A DNA stretch of 7,579 nucleotides from Opitutia bacterium (GTDB lineage: Bacteria > Verrucomicrobiota > Verrucomicrobiia > Opitutales > UBA953). Within the stretch, counting starts at the first letter, position 1; each line of letters opens with the position of its first letter. Below are positions 6,444 through 7,579 of the stretch, piece after piece. A program made the translations under genes and the position numbers. The stretch spans positions 327-7,905 of the forward strand of contig DNHH01000135.1 in NCBI GenBank assembly GCA_003485955.1. Direction: 5' to 3'. The notes under the pieces were generated by a model. That model saw nothing but the letters and a program-made list of their open reading frames with translations. It ran no database searches and was not told the DNA's origin.

Positions 6444-7508
6444 TTATCCCACGACGAATCCAATCGCCTTAATGTGGCTGCAACCTGGCAGGTCGCGAAT
6501 CTTAGCGAGTAGCGATCGACTGTGGAATGCGACCTCGGACCTGACGATTGCGCCTTCGCACTGGATCATCAGTTTACCGTCCGGAAGGATGCGTAACGGT
6601 GCGGTCCTGCGGGCTAGAGTCGGCGGTAGAAGTTTGGCCCAGCCAGCACTGATAGCGTGTTCAGGGACGGGACGGTTGATGCCGAGCCGCTTAACGGCTT
6701 CTTCAACGGCTTGATCGATACTGCGGACAGTTCTTTCGTTTGAGCGGCTTTTCTCTTCAGGATGTCCACGTAGATTGGCGATCAGGTTGCGCCCGGTGCG
6801 GCTTAATTTTCTACCAACTGAATCAGGAAGCATCCGGTCACGGATCGCTTCTGGGAGAGCAGTTAACCGCGGGATACGGTGAATGCCTTCCGGCGCTGGA
6901 CCCTCTGTAACCCAGATTCCATGGGCTCCGCAGGCGTTTGCTCCTCGCGCATCTTCTTCAAGTCCGTCTCCGACATGGACGAGTTGTTCGATTTTGCAGC
7001 CAAGATTATAGGCCATTTTTCCAAAGGAAGCTGGGTCAGGTTTGGCGGCACTAACGCCGTCCGTGAGCATCACTGAATCGAATCGCTCGAGCAGTTCCTT
7101 TTCGGCCAGTACTTGACGCATGCGACCGTCGGCATTGGAGAGCACCCCAATCTTTAGTCCAAGGAACCTTAATTGTGTCAGGATAATGAGGGTGCCGCGC
7201 GCCATTCGCCATGCCTCTCCGTGGCCAAAAGCCTCCCAGCATCCAGCTTGAACGAAGGCCATGGAGCTCTGCGGAATACTGCCTGCGAAAGTGCGTTCGA
7301 CAATCTCGGCCCAGCGTTCTTTAGAACTGGTTTCTTTGCTGGTCGACTTGAGTGCCGTCGGGAAACGTGCATCGAGTTTTGAAGGGTCAATTTGATGCCC
7401 ATGAGCCCGTGCAACCTTTGCATAAACGCCGCCCACGGATGGGTGAGGAAAGAGCAAGGTGCCCGCAATATCGAGCGAGACCCCTGCGGGTGGAATCGGC
7501 GCCGCCAT
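6444..7508 (-). CDS. HAD-like hydrolase fused to a C-terminal DciA (DUF721) domain
   Basis: This 354-residue protein has two parts. Residues 9-220 form a HAD domain close to the HDHD3/REG-2-like group. Motif I is D13IAGT17 with nucleophile Asp13, followed by a helical cap (about 20-105). Motif II is LSN with Ser124, motif III is AAKPDP with Lys156, and motif IV is HVGD-GLEED with Asp181 and Asp186. The usual second Asp of motif I is Ala15. Residues 221-258 are a basic linker, including SRTGRNLIANLRG. Residues 259-354 match DUF721/DciA: a helical start (RTVRSIDQAVEEAV), then AGWAKLLPPTLARRTAPLRI, DGKLMIQ and EVAFHSRSLLAKI, and a final strand. DciA binds and loads the replicative helicase DnaB in bacteria that lack DnaC or DnaI. 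The start at 7508 is the first ATG and gives a normal HAD N-terminus; its Shine-Dalgarno is weak. An internal Met226 could start a separate DciA. The substrate of the HAD part is unknown. Confidence 0.8.
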   Translation of the reverse strand: MAAPIPPAGVSLDIAGTLLFPHPSVGGVYAKVARAHGHQIDPSKLDARFPTALKSTSKETSSKERWAEIVERTFAGSIPQSSMAFVQAGCWEAFGHGEAWRMARGTLIILTQLRFLGLKIGVLSNADGRMRQVLAEKELLERFDSVMLTDGVSAAKPDPASFGKMAYNLGCKIEQLVHVGDGLEEDARGANACGAHGIWVTEGPAPEGIHRIPRLTALPEAIRDRMLPDSVGRKLSRTGRNLIANLRGHPEEKSRSNERTVRSIDQAVEEAVKRLGINRPVPEHAISAGWAKLLPPTLARRTAPLRILPDGKLMIQCEGAIVRSEVAFHSRSLLAKIRDLPGCSHIKAIGFVVG

Positions 7509-7525
7509 AGCCTAAAGAAGAGGCT
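7509..7525 (-). promoter_or_regulatory. Small hairpin directly before the HAD-DciA start codon
   Basis: AGCCT and AGGCT form a 5-bp inverted repeat with a 7-nt loop, and the 3' arm ends directly at the ATG. On the minus strand the 3' arm contains the only AGG near the start, so pairing would hide the presumed weak ribosome binding site. A stem this short may be chance. Confidence 0.3.
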
Positions 7526-7532
7526 GGGGGAG

Positions 7533-7551
7533 ACCTTGGGTCAACCTTGGG
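7533..7551. repeat. Tandem 8-bp repeat ACCTTGGG upstream of the HAD-DciA gene
   Basis: ACCTTGGG occurs at 7533-7540 and 7544-7551 with an 11-bp period, 25-43 bp before the ATG at 7508. The first copy sits in a perfect inverted repeat, GACC-TTG-GGTC (7532-7542). The second copy runs directly into GCTATTCCCA (7551-7560), the motif doubled in the mreB leader. It may be an operator; the window ends only 19 bp further upstream, so the promoter may be incomplete. Confidence 0.45.
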
Positions 7552-7579
7552 CTATTCCCATAAACTTGCTTGTTTCACC

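Noticed and set aside
1..7579. CRISPR array, insertion sequence, phage or toxin-antitoxin genes
   Set aside because: No regularly spaced repeats, transposase or integrase motifs, or terminal inverted repeats were seen; all long frames are explained by housekeeping genes.

Overview
The window looks like a chromosomal housekeeping region of a Gram-negative bacterium with moderate GC content. It is densely packed, and nearly all genes are on the minus strand. My best guess at lineage is Verrucomicrobiota, perhaps class Opitutae. That guess rests on the mreB-mreC-mreD-mrdA cluster and on remembered resemblance of the last gene's DUF721/DciA part to Opitutae proteins, so it is tentative. I see no mobile element, CRISPR array, rRNA or sign of recent transfer.

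Layout from left to right. A partial tRNA-Lys(UUU) gene (1-66, minus) runs off the left edge and has an extended -10 promoter candidate just upstream of it. Next is asd (125-1144, minus), the aspartate-semialdehyde dehydrogenase that feeds diaminopimelate, lysine, threonine and methionine synthesis. A YkuD-type L,D-transpeptidase gene (1138-1695, plus) diverges from it, and the two start codons overlap within 7 bp. That gene converges, with a 14-bp gap, on mrdA/PBP2 (1710-3797, minus), the last gene here of the elongasome operon mreB-mreC-mreD-mrdA (6194 down to 1710). The mreC/mreD and mreD/mrdA junctions are ATGA overlaps. A 249-bp non-coding leader (6195-6443) precedes mreB. It holds a tandem 10-bp repeat, an inverted repeat and a second direct repeat.

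The right end (6444-7508, minus) encodes a 354-residue protein I read as a complete HAD-superfamily hydrolase of the HDHD3/REG-2-like type fused to a C-terminal DciA (DUF721) domain. DciA is the ancestral loader/operator of the replicative helicase DnaB. This fusion is the most unusual item in the window. Its 71-bp upstream stretch contains motifs that resemble those in the mreB leader.

Functionally most of the window concerns the cell wall: asd supplies the diaminopimelate branch, the L,D-transpeptidase would cross-link or modify stem peptides, and MreBCD with PBP2 direct lateral wall growth. The HAD-DciA gene lies upstream of mreB on the same strand and could tie replication-helicase loading to this region, but that link is inference.
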